Below are positions 18,634 to 26,193 of a stretch of 64,000 bases of DNA, piece after piece (the first letter of the stretch is position 1; each line of letters starts with the position of its first letter). The notes beneath the pieces were generated by a model, which saw only the letters and a list, made by a program, of their open reading frames with translations, ran no database searches and was not told the DNA's origin. The stretch comes from Chloroflexota bacterium. GTDB lineage: Bacteria > Chloroflexota > Anaerolineae > B4-G1 > SLSP01. The stretch is from positions 1-64,000 of the forward strand of contig JAKQHY010000109.1 in the NCBI GenBank assembly GCA_029555965.1, read 5' to 3'. A program made the position numbers and the translations under genes.

Positions 18634-19137
18634 TGGTTTTGCGTTGGACGTGGTCATTTCTTTGCCGGGTGGGATGCTCGCGGCGGTGGTTGTTTTAAAG
18701 ACATTCTATGGGGGATTTGATGAAAATAGCCCTTCATGGCCTGACCCCCCGGTGAGGGGGAATCCGGGGGGTCAGCAGCCAAGGAAAGGAGGAGAGGTGT
18801 AATGGGTTTGGTCCCATCAAAACCTCATTGTTCTCCATCATAGCCGCGTTCCAAGCCAGGGAATAGTGATGGATAGCTATAGATTGCATGACGTAAATCC
18901 TTTGGGTGGGTCAGGCGTGATGCGCGATGGCCATGGACAGGATAGTTTTTCCAAAGTTGGGTTTTGTGCTACACTACCCATAGAGTATTCCCAATTTTGT
19001 AAAAAGGGTTACTGACCCTGGGGACAGCCCCACTAATGAAAGTTTTCGCCACGGAGACACGGAGACTTAGCGATTTTATGGAATTTTCTCCGTGTCCTCT
19101 GTGTCTCTGTGGTTATTTTATACAAGGAGAGAGACAA
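18634..19137. other. Intergenic region with hairpins
   Basis: No credible gene lies here. At 18741-18775 CTGACCCCCCGG pairs with CCGGGGGGTCAG around an 11-nt loop. At 19049-19112 there is an imperfect inverted repeat of CACGGAGACACGGAG-type sequence ending next to the following gene. Confidence 0.6.
19049..19112. repeat. CACGGAGACAC-type inverted repeat
   Basis: ACGGAGACACGGAG on the left faces CTCCGTGTCCTCTGTGTCTCTGTGG on the right in inverted orientation. Related sequence occurs at 28350-28392 and 48991-49062, so this is a dispersed family. A frame reads through it into the next gene, but the repeat is not part of that protein. Confidence 0.6.
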
Positions 19138-19569
19138 ATGAACGAAACATTGAACCCGCAAACCGCCACTGAAGAGATGCCGGAGCAGCCGGAAGTAACT
19201 CAAGCCGCGCATGATGTGACCGCGCAGACCGTTTCCATCGAGCAAGGAGGGGCAGAAAACGTCAAAGCTGATCAGGTTTTTGTCGAGCAAGGCGGTATTG
19301 GACAAGTCGAAGCGCAATTTGTGGATGTGAAGCAAGGCGGGATCGCGCTGGCGATGGGCACAAACATCACCCTGACGGATGGGGCCGCGGTAGCAGTGGT
19401 GGCGGAGAACGTTAAGATGACCGACACGCTAGTTTTCCTGGTCGCTGCTGAAAAAATCGAAGGGGAAGATACCACCATCCTCTTTGATCTGCGCGCCGCG
19501 GTCGTCCTGGGTGTCATTTTGGGCGTTGTGGCTACCTTCTTGGGGCGGATTTTTGCCCGCCACGACTAG
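19138..19569 (+). CDS. Small repeat protein with C-terminal membrane anchor
   Basis: The 143-aa protein starts at ATG 19138 with an AAGGAGAG site. Residues 28-115 are made of short strand-like repeats of the form VxxEQGGaxxVxAxxVxV (VSIEQGG, VFVEQGG, VDVKQGG), suggesting a small beta-helix. A hydrophobic helix, AVVLGVILGVVATFLG, lies at the C-terminus. I do not recognise a named family. It precedes the Ser/Thr kinase on the same strand by 61 bp. A bactofilin-like or scaffold role is possible by shape only. Confidence 0.75.
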   Translation: MNETLNPQTATEEMPEQPEVTQAAHDVTAQTVSIEQGGAENVKADQVFVEQGGIGQVEAQFVDVKQGGIALAMGTNITLTDGAAVAVVAENVKMTDTLVFLVAAEKIEGEDTTILFDLRAAVVLGVILGVVATFLGRIFARHD

Positions 19570-19630
19570 GGGGAAGTGAACTCGGATCGCCTTTCACGTC
19601 CCACCTATCTGGAATTTTTGAGACAGCGTT

Positions 19631-21505
19631 ATGTCATTTCCCGAACGCATCGGCAAGTACGAAATCCTCGCCGAAATTGGCTATGGTGGCTTTGCGGCGG
19701 TCTATAAGGCGCATGATTCGGCTACCGGGCGCATTGTCGCCCTCAAGGTTATGCACACCTACTGGCAGACCGATGCGGCCTTCGTCCGCCGCTTCCGCCG
19801 CGAAGGCTTTGAAATGTCACGCCTGCACCATCCGAATATCGTGACGGTTTATGAATCGGGAGAATGGGAGCAGTACCTGTATATCGCTATGGAATACCTG
19901 GCGGGGCGCACTTTAAATGACGTGTTGAAATCGGAGATAACCCTTTCTCTGGAACGGACCGTCAGTATTCTGGAACCGATTGCCTCCGCATTGGATTACG
20001 CTCACCGGCAAGGTGTCATTCACCGGGACATCAAACCGGCAAATGTACTCCTGGATGAGTCTGGCGGTCGCTTACAGGTGACGCTGTTGGACTTTGGGTT
20101 GGTAAAGGCGTTGGCGGGCAGCTCCGCGTTGACTTCTCAGGGGATGTTGGTCGGTTCCCCGGAGTATATGGCCCCGGAACAGGCAAATTTGGAGTTGCGG
20201 CGCGATGTTGGCTCGGCCGCAGATCGTTATTCGTTGGGAGTGCTGGCGTACCGCATGTTGACGGGGCGCGTGCCGTTCCCCGGCAATACCCCGGCCACAC
20301 TCAACGCTCACGAACACAAGCCGGTGCCCCCCCCCCAAGAATTTCGTCCTGATTTGCCCGATGAAGTCGCCGATACCCTGCTTAAAATGCTGGCGAAGAA
20401 CCCTGGTGAGCGATTTCCGACGGCGGGGGCCTTTGTCGCACAACTGCGGGTGGCGGCAGATACGCAGGTCAACGTGCAAGAGCGTGACACGCAGTTGACG
20501 GCTCTGTATGGACAGTTAGATGTTGCCGCCCGCGAGCACCGGTGGCGCGAGGTGCTGGGGCTGGCCGGCGAGATTCAGACGCTTGATCGCCATTACCGTG
20601 ACGTGCAGTCGCGCCTCGCGGCGGCGCAGCAGGCGCTGGGCGTGCAATCGGCGTCCGCCCGGCGACGCACGCGTTGGTGGCGCGGTCTGGGTATCGTCGG
20701 CGCGTCATTGGCGCTGGTGGCCTTATTCTGGAGCTGGCGGAGGCTCGCTTTTCCGGCGACGCTGCCGCACAATGCGAAAGTCGGACAAACCTGGACGCGC
20801 CCTACCGATGGTATGACCCTCGTATACGTTCCCCCCGGCATGTTCTTGATGGGCGCCGCGGACGGCGATCCCGACGAGCAGCCGGTTCATTCGGTGACGC
20901 TTGCCGGATTCTGGTTGGATCGTACGGAAGTGAGTGAGGCGCAGTACGCGCAGTGTGTGTCCACCGGGGCATGTCGGGCGCTGGCGGCGTCGGCAACCGG
21001 TCCGAATTATCCGGCGGTGGGTGTTTCATGGGAGGACGCGACTGCCTACTGCGCCTGGGCCGGCGCCCGCCTGCCGACCGAAGCTGAATGGGAATATGCC
21101 TATCGCGGTGTGGAAACCCGGATTTATACCTGGGGCAACACCTTCGATCCAGTTCGCGTCAATTTTTGCGACATGCATTGCTCTGAAATGTGGTCGGCGC
21201 CTGACCAGGATGATGGATATGCTGAGGGGGCGCCTGTGGAGAGCTACGTGGCCGGGGCGAGCTGGTGCGGGGCGCGCAATCTGGCCGGCAATGCCTGGGA
21301 GTGGGTGGGGGACTGGTATCACGCAGAGGCTTATGCGACTGCGGCCTCGCAAAATCCCACCGGCCCGGCAAGCGGCACTTTGCGGGTGCTGCGCGGCGGC
21401 TCTTGGAGCAGTCCCTCCTACAATGTGCGTGGCAGTTATCGTTTCTCCGGGGATCCAACTCAAAGCGATCCTACCTGGGGATTCCGTTGCGCGCAGTCAC
21501 GCTAA
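19631..21505 (+). CDS. Ser/Thr protein kinase fused to formylglycine-generating-enzyme-like domain
   Basis: The 624-aa protein has three parts. Residues 8-270 form a Hanks-type kinase (glycine loop IGYGGFAAVY, Lys39 in VALKV, HRDIKPAN catalytic loop, DFGLVK, MAPEQ). A linker of about 80 residues and one membrane helix (about 352-372, GLGIVGASLALVALFW) follow. Residues 385-624 form an FGE-sulfatase (SUMF1-like) domain (FLMGAADGDPDEQPVH, LPTEAEWEYAYRG, GNAWEWVGDW, VLRGGSW, GFRCA). The topology puts the kinase inside and the FGE-like domain outside. The latter may bind ligand instead of oxidising Cys, as in many such fusions; Cys residues are present but the active pair is not verified. Confidence 0.92.
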   Translation: MSFPERIGKYEILAEIGYGGFAAVYKAHDSATGRIVALKVMHTYWQTDAAFVRRFRREGFEMSRLHHPNIVTVYESGEWEQYLYIAMEYLAGRTLNDVLKSEITLSLERTVSILEPIASALDYAHRQGVIHRDIKPANVLLDESGGRLQVTLLDFGLVKALAGSSALTSQGMLVGSPEYMAPEQANLELRRDVGSAADRYSLGVLAYRMLTGRVPFPGNTPATLNAHEHKPVPPPQEFRPDLPDEVADTLLKMLAKNPGERFPTAGAFVAQLRVAADTQVNVQERDTQLTALYGQLDVAAREHRWREVLGLAGEIQTLDRHYRDVQSRLAAAQQALGVQSASARRRTRWWRGLGIVGASLALVALFWSWRRLAFPATLPHNAKVGQTWTRPTDGMTLVYVPPGMFLMGAADGDPDEQPVHSVTLAGFWLDRTEVSEAQYAQCVSTGACRALAASATGPNYPAVGVSWEDATAYCAWAGARLPTEAEWEYAYRGVETRIYTWGNTFDPVRVNFCDMHCSEMWSAPDQDDGYAEGAPVESYVAGASWCGARNLAGNAWEWVGDWYHAEAYATAASQNPTGPASGTLRVLRGGSWSSPSYNVRGSYRFSGDPTQSDPTWGFRCAQSR

Positions 21506-21544
21506 AGATTCTGCATTTAATCAACCACCTTCTTTCGACAAACA

Positions 21545-21578
21545 AACGGGCGAGACTGTTCGTACAGTCTCGCCCGTT
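21545..21578. terminator. Bidirectional 15-bp hairpin
   Basis: AACGGGCGAGACTGT pairs perfectly with ACAGTCTCGCCCGTT around TCGT. It separates the kinase gene (+) from rplT (-). Confidence 0.8.
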
Positions 21579-21598
21579 GCGTTGCACTCAGAAAACAC

Positions 21599-21946
21599 TC
21601 ACGCCTGGAGCGCAGTTTCGACCAATTTGCCAAAGGCGCGCGAGTCATTCACGGCCAGATTGGCCAACATTTTCCGGTCAATCTGAATATTGGCCTGCTT
21701 CAGCGCGTGAATCAAACGGCTGTAGGAGACGCCATGGGGCCGGGCAGCGGCGTTGATGCGGATGATCCACAGCCGGCGCATATCGCGTTTCCGCGCGCGG
21801 CGGTCGCGATAGGCGTAACGCATGGCCTTCATCCAGGCTTCATTCGCTCGCCGGAACAACTTGCGGCGCGTCCCATAATACCCTTTGGTCTGACTGATGA
21901 TTTTCTTATGGCGACGGCGTGTTACGATACCCGTTTTAACTCTCAC
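21599..21946 (-). CDS. rplT: 50S ribosomal protein L20
   Basis: The 115-aa basic protein is of normal length for L20, which binds 23S rRNA early in assembly. It shows the family start [31 protein letters not shown] and the [23 protein letters not shown] stretch. It is the third gene of the infC-rpmI-rplT operon, 18 bp after rpmI. No leader mimic for L20 autoregulation was identified. Confidence 0.97.
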   Translation of the reverse strand: MRVKTGIVTRRRHKKIISQTKGYYGTRRKLFRRANEAWMKAMRYAYRDRRARKRDMRRLWIIRINAAARPHGVSYSRLIHALKQANIQIDRKMLANLAVNDSRAFGKLVETALQA

Positions 21947-21964
21947 AATCTCACCTCAATCCTT

Positions 21965-22183
21965 CTATGACTTTTGTTTCAGATAGGGCGCCAGGCGCTT
22001 TACCCGGCGGATGGTGCCCTTGTGTTCGACAACAAGCATTTCGTCGAACAGCGCTCGCACCCGGCGCGACCTGCGGCGTCGGAAGTGGCTCTTGCCCATT
22101 TTGGTGCGCATCAACTTGCCCTTACCACCTTGGGACAAACGAAAGCGCTTGGACGTGGACTTATGCGTCTTCAACTTTGGCAC
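21965..22183 (-). CDS. rpmI: 50S ribosomal protein L35
   Basis: The 72-aa, very basic protein has the family motif PKLKTHKSTSKRFRLSQGGK and HFRRRRSRRVRALFDEM. Length and position between infC and rplT are canonical, and the gap to infC is 17 bp. Confidence 0.96.
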   Translation of the reverse strand: MPKLKTHKSTSKRFRLSQGGKGKLMRTKMGKSHFRRRRSRRVRALFDEMLVVEHKGTIRRVKRLAPYLKQKS

Positions 22184-22200
22184 AGTAATTCCTCCTACAG

Positions 22201-22719
22201 CTACTTTTTCTTTTTAGGCGCCAACACCATCAACATAGTTCGGCCATCCAACAGAGGCGCCTGTTCCACAACCGCTACATCAGCAAGCTCATCAGCAATA
22301 TCTTGAAGTTGCTTCATGGCAACCTCTGGATACGTGATCTCCCGCCCCCGGAAGCGAATTCGCACTTTAACTTTGTTACCTTCTTCGAGCCAGCCACGGG
22401 CGCTTTTGACTTTGAACAAAGTGTGATGATCGTTGGTTTTCGGACGTAGTTGAATTTCTTTGATCTCGATTTGCTTTTGCGCCTTGCGGGCTTCCCGTTC
22501 TTTTTTGGCTTGCTCGTATTGGAATTTGCCAAAATCCAGAATTCGTGTGACCGGCGGCTCAGAGTTCGGAGCTACCTCAACCAGGTCTAACCCAGCCTGC
22601 CTTGCCAGCCGCAGAGCTTCTTCGATGGCCAAGACCCCGTGATTGACTCCTTCGGCGTCAATGACACGCACTTCGCGCACGCGAATTTTCTCATTGATGC
22701 GATATCTTTGCTTACTGAT
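22201..22719 (-). CDS. infC: Translation initiation factor IF-3 with ATC start codon
   Basis: The protein is 172 aa when started at ATC 22719. Homology to IF-3 extends upstream of the first GTG (22680) through ISKQRYRINEKIRVREVRVID, and a strong GGGGGG-type ribosome site lies 5 nt before ATC, while no ATG/GTG/TTG in this frame fits. IF-3 genes elsewhere use AUU or AUC starts because IF-3 itself rejects non-AUG starts, giving autoregulation. The N-domain, the linker (EQAKKEREARKAQKQIEIKEI) and the C-domain (RIRFRGREITYPEVAM) are complete. It leads the rpmI-rplT operon. Confidence 0.95.
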   Translation of the reverse strand: MSKQRYRINEKIRVREVRVIDAEGVNHGVLAIEEALRLARQAGLDLVEVAPNSEPPVTRILDFGKFQYEQAKKEREARKAQKQIEIKEIQLRPKTNDHHTLFKVKSARGWLEEGNKVKVRIRFRGREITYPEVAMKQLQDIADELADVAVVEQAPLLDGRTMLMVLAPKKKK

Positions 22720-22775
22720 AGCAACCCCCCTTGTCTAACTCAATGCTATGTTGATGTGGGCATAACCAGCTACGC

Positions 22776-22803
22776 ATCATAACATAAAAATGCTTTCTGT
22801 CAA
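22776..22803 (-). promoter_or_regulatory. Sigma70-type promoter of the infC operon
   Basis: A perfect TTGACA (22803-22798), a 16-nt spacer and TATGAT (22781-22776) on the minus strand. The leader before the ATC start is about 50 nt. Confidence 0.7.
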
Positions 22804-22817
22804 ACATTTTATCCCAG

Positions 22818-22941
22818 TAGTTACGCGGTTGTTTTCTTTAGACAGGATTTACAGGATTAACAGGATAAAAAAGCGTCTATAGGGCTTCCTAATCCTGAAA
22901 ATCCTGTTAATCCTGTCAAAAATATGGTAAACCGCGTAACT
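22818..22941. repeat. Palindromic ACAGGATTA repeat element
   Basis: The outer arms AGTTACGCGGTT (22818-22829) and AACCGCGTAACT (22930-22941) are perfect inverted repeats. Inside, GACAGGATTTACAGGATTAA faces an inverted TTAATCCTGTC-type array. It lies upstream of the infC promoter, between divergent transcription units. No gene is seen from here to 23166. Confidence 0.7.
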
Positions 22942-23166
22942 CCTGTTATCCAAGGTCTTATTGCTCTACTGTTGTGCGACATTCCTGCTTGAATTGAACG
23001 CTACCGTTGTTTTCTGGGGGCATTTTCCCATGGTGGATGGCGCTCGCCACCGCAAATCTCCGTTTTCACAGAAATCGTTTTTCGAGCTAAAATAATCAGT
23101 GATGTTCATATGAGACTCGCAATAATACAATTTTATTTTATATCAAGAGCTATTGTGGAGGAATAA

Positions 23167-24072
23167 ATGGAGACGCGCGCGTTAGGGAGAACCGGCCTTG
23201 AAGTCAGCCGCCTGGGCATCGGGCTGGCCGAAATCGGCTTTGAGTTGACGTTGGAAGAAGTGAACCATGCGGCGACGGTGCTCAACACCGCGCTGGACAA
23301 CGGCATCACGTTCCTGGACACGGCGGCGTGCTACGACATCAGCGAGGAGCTGATCGGGCGGACGATTGCCCACCGCCGCGCCGAGTTCGTGCTGGCGACG
23401 AAGGCCGGCCACGTCACGGGCGGCTACGCGGGCGAATCGTGGACGGCGCAGACCGTGCGCGACAGCATTGATCGCAGCCTCGTGCGGATGCGCACCGACT
23501 ACGTGGACCTGGTGCAGTTACATTCCTGCGATGTGGACGTGCTGGAGCGCGGCGACGTGATCCACGCGCTGCAAGCGGCGCAGCAGGCCGGCAAGACGCG
23601 CTTCATCGGCTACAGCGGCGACAACGAAGCTGCGTTGTGGGCTGTGCAGAGCGGCCTGTTCGACACGCTGCAAACCAGCTTCAACCTGGTGGATCAAAAC
23701 GCGCGGCTGTACTTGTTCGGCCCGGCGCAGGCGCAGGGGATGGGCGTCATCTGCAAGCGGCCCATCGCCAACGGCGCGTGGGGCGCCGCCAAGGCGCCCA
23801 GCGACTACGCCGCCGCCTACTTCGCCCGCGCGCAGCAGATGGCGGCGCTTGGCCCGCTGCCGGGCGCGCCGGCGGACCGCATCGTGCTGGCGCTGGGCTT
23901 CGGCTTCGCGCACGAGGCGGCGGACGTGTTGATCGTCGGCACGCGCAACCCCGCGCACCTCGCCGCCAACATCGCGCAAGTGACCACCCAGCTCCCCCTC
24001 GCGCCAGAAACCGTCGCCGAACTCCAACGCCGCTTCGAGCTGCTGAATCAATCCTGGATACAGTTGGAGTGA
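23167..24072 (+). CDS. Aldo/keto reductase
   Basis: The 301-aa NADPH-dependent oxidoreductase is of normal length. The catalytic tetrad is visible as Asp51 (TFLDTAACY), Tyr56, Lys79 (LATKAGH) and His119 (LVQLHS); the start TRALGRTGLEVSRLGIG is typical of the family. The substrate is probably a sugar or ketose aldehyde, judging from the Gfo/Idh/MocA and isomerase genes that follow on the same strand. GTGGAGGA lies 6 nt before the ATG. Confidence 0.92.
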   Translation: METRALGRTGLEVSRLGIGLAEIGFELTLEEVNHAATVLNTALDNGITFLDTAACYDISEELIGRTIAHRRAEFVLATKAGHVTGGYAGESWTAQTVRDSIDRSLVRMRTDYVDLVQLHSCDVDVLERGDVIHALQAAQQAGKTRFIGYSGDNEAALWAVQSGLFDTLQTSFNLVDQNARLYLFGPAQAQGMGVICKRPIANGAWGAAKAPSDYAAAYFARAQQMAALGPLPGAPADRIVLALGFGFAHEAADVLIVGTRNPAHLAANIAQVTTQLPLAPETVAELQRRFELLNQSWIQLE

Positions 24073-24079
24073 GAGAAAA

Positions 24080-24190
24080 ATTCGCAATTCGCAATTCGCA
24101 ATTCGCAATTCGCAATTCGTAATTCGCAATTCGTAATTCGCAATTCCTAACTCGCAACTCGCAACTCCTAACTTGCAACTCTTAACTCAC
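24080..24190. repeat. Heptanucleotide tandem repeat (TTCGCAA type)
   Basis: About fifteen units of TTCGCAA, TTCGTAA, CTCGCAA and related heptamers fill the gap between the aldo/keto reductase and the oxidoreductase. It resembles the short tandemly repeated repetitive sequences of filamentous cyanobacteria. There is no gene, and no CRISPR-like spacing. Confidence 0.85.
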
Positions 24191-24201
24191 TGGAGGTCAC
24201 T

Positions 24202-25191
24202 ATGCTAAAAATCGGTATTTTGGGAATGGGCGGCATGGGCTGGCACCATGCCCGCCGGTATCGGCAGTTGGCAAACGCGCGGGTGGTCGCCCTGGCGGAC
24301 CTGGTGCCGGAACGTCTGGAAGCCAAAGAAACCGTGCAGATCAACCTGGCTGCGGAGGGAACGCCGTTGGACTTCGCGCAGGTGGCGCGCTACGGCGAGG
24401 CCGCCGACCTCATCGCGCAGGCAGATGTGGACGTGGTGGACATCTGCCTGCCGACGGACTTGCACGCGCCCTACGCCATCAAGGCGCTGGAAGCGGGACG
24501 TCACGTCCTGTGCGAGAAGCCGATGGCGCTCACCTCTGCGGACGCTGACCAAATGATCGCGGCCTCGGAGGCGGCAGGGCGGTACTTGATGATCGCGCAT
24601 TGCCTGCGTTTCTGGCCGGAGTATCTGTACCTCAAACGCTGCATCCAGGAGCAGATTTACGGGCGGCTGCTCTCGCTGAACATGTGGCGGATGGGCGGAC
24701 ATCCGGGCTGGGCGGCGCGCAACTGGTTCGCCGACCCGGCGTGCAGTGGCGGCATGACGATGGACTTGCACATCCACGACGTGGACTACGTCAACGCCGT
24801 GTTCGGCCGCCCCGACCGCTTCTACGCCACGGCGCGCAAATCGGAGAAGGCGCTGACCCACGACGTGCTGCACGCCATCTTCGAGTACACCGACGGCCCG
24901 CAGATTCACATGCACGCCGGGTGGAGTGTGGGGCAAATTCCGTTCCATGCCGGCTTCGAGGCGTGGTTCGATCGCGCGCTGCTCTGCTATGACGAGGGCA
25001 AGCTGACCGTCTTCGACGATCCCGGCAAAGTGGCCAGTCATCCCGCCGACTTCGCGCCGGGCGACGCCTACCTGAACGAAATCGCCTACTTCCTGCACTG
25101 CGTCGAGACGGCGACGCCGCCGGTGGAGTGCCTGCCGGAATCCGTGCGGGAATCCGTGGCGTTGGTAGAGGAGGAATTGCGGGGGGTTTGA
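24202..25191 (+). CDS. Gfo/Idh/MocA family oxidoreductase
   Basis: The 329-aa protein has an N-terminal Rossmann fold with GILGMGGMGWHH and the family EKP motif (Glu105-Lys-Pro in LCEKPMAL). The C-terminal alpha/beta domain has GGMTMDLHIHDVDYV, where DLHIHD carries the usual catalytic Asp/His positions. Members oxidise or reduce sugars, inositols or uronates with NAD(P). An ACTGGAGGTCAC site precedes the start. The downstream isomerase and the aldo/keto reductase upstream suggest one carbohydrate route. Confidence 0.92.
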   Translation: MLKIGILGMGGMGWHHARRYRQLANARVVALADLVPERLEAKETVQINLAAEGTPLDFAQVARYGEAADLIAQADVDVVDICLPTDLHAPYAIKALEAGRHVLCEKPMALTSADADQMIAASEAAGRYLMIAHCLRFWPEYLYLKRCIQEQIYGRLLSLNMWRMGGHPGWAARNWFADPACSGGMTMDLHIHDVDYVNAVFGRPDRFYATARKSEKALTHDVLHAIFEYTDGPQIHMHAGWSVGQIPFHAGFEAWFDRALLCYDEGKLTVFDDPGKVASHPADFAPGDAYLNEIAYFLHCVETATPPVECLPESVRESVALVEEELRGV

Positions 25192-25222
25192 CAGCCCTGC
25201 CTTCTCTGGAAATAGATGTTTG

Positions 25223-25252
25223 AACGTTGGAACGTTTCAACGTTCCAACGTT
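25223..25252 (+). terminator. AACGTTGGAACG palindrome followed by T-tract
   Basis: AACGTTGGAACGTT and its complement AACGTTCCAACGTT are separated by 2 nt and run into TTTTT. This is a plausible intrinsic terminator between the oxidoreductase and the isomerase. The A/T-rich stem makes its strength uncertain. Confidence 0.55.
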
Positions 25253-25296
25253 TTTAAATCATCTGCTATTTTTAACTGAACACAAAGGAGCAAACG

Positions 25297-26118
25297 ATGA
25301 CAACGTTGAAATTGGGGGTCATGGCCCCGTTGGAACATGGGCCGGAAGAAGAACTCAAACGGGTTCACGAGTTTGGATTGCCGACGTGCCAGGTGGTCTG
25401 CTGGCATCGGGAATGGTTCACGCTGGAGGTGGCCGACCGGTTGATCGCGGCGGCGGAGCAGAAGCAGGTGGAGGTGACGACGATCTGGACGGGCGTGCCG
25501 GGACCGCACGTCTGGGATTTTGTGAAAGGCCCGGTCTCCATCGGCCTGGTGCCGCCGGAATTTCGGGCGGAACGGGTGGCGACGCTCAAGGAAGGCGCAG
25601 ATTTCGCCGCGCGGGTGGGCGCGCCGAGCATCACCACGCACGTCGGTTTCATCCCGGAGAATATGACGGATCCGCTCTATTCTGGCACGCTGGACGCGCT
25701 GCGCGAGGTGGTGGAATACTGCGGCGAGCGCGGCCTGGGCTTCTGGTTCGAGACCGGACAGGAGACGCCGGTGGTGCTGCTGAGCGTCATCCAGGAATTG
25801 GGGTACGACAACCTGGGCATCAACCTCGATCCGGCCAACTTGCTGATGTACGGCAAGGCCAACCCGGTGGACGCGCTGGACGTGTTCGGGCAGTACGTGC
25901 GCGGCATCCACGCCAAAGACGGCGAGTATCCCACCAATGGGCGGCAGTTGGGCGTCGAGAAGCCGCTGGGGGAGGGGCGCGTCAACTTCCCCGTGCTGAT
26001 CCCCAAGCTAAAGTCGCTCGGCTACACCGGCGCGTTGACGATTGAGCGCGAAATTAGCGGCCCACAGCAGATCGCCGACATCCAACGCGCGATCGCGCTG
26101 CTGTCGCAATGGGTGTGA
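25297..26118 (+). CDS. Sugar phosphate isomerase/epimerase (AP-endonuclease-2-like TIM barrel)
   Basis: The 273-aa protein reads as a xylose-isomerase-like TIM barrel. Metal-ligand positions are visible as the Glu in FWFETGQE, the Asp in GINLDPANLLMYG, the His in GIHAKDGEY and the Glu in ALTIEREIS. Such proteins isomerise or epimerise ketoses and often accompany Gfo/Idh/MocA dehydrogenases, as here. The substrate is not readable. CAAAGGAGC precedes the ATG. Confidence 0.88.
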   Translation: MTTLKLGVMAPLEHGPEEELKRVHEFGLPTCQVVCWHREWFTLEVADRLIAAAEQKQVEVTTIWTGVPGPHVWDFVKGPVSIGLVPPEFRAERVATLKEGADFAARVGAPSITTHVGFIPENMTDPLYSGTLDALREVVEYCGERGLGFWFETGQETPVVLLSVIQELGYDNLGINLDPANLLMYGKANPVDALDVFGQYVRGIHAKDGEYPTNGRQLGVEKPLGEGRVNFPVLIPKLKSLGYTGALTIEREISGPQQIADIQRAIALLSQWV

Positions 26119-26132
26119 AGGAATCTTAAGAC

Positions 26133-26187
26133 TGGGGTGATCGGAGACCGGCCAGAGTCTGCTGGGGCCGGCCTCTGACCATACCCC
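26133..26187. terminator. Imperfect hairpin between convergent genes
   Basis: GGGGT and ACCCC form the outer pair and GACCGGCC faces GGCCGGCCTC with a mismatch. It sits between the isomerase (+) and the lyase (-). Confidence 0.4.
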
Positions 26188-26193
26188 TACCTT

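Noticed and set aside
18521..18802. 93-codon plus-strand frame before the repeat-protein gene
   Set aside because: It runs through the hairpins of the secA leader and shows no domain or start site.
24080..24190. CRISPR array
   Set aside because: Units are contiguous 7-mers without unique spacers, so it is a tandem repeat.
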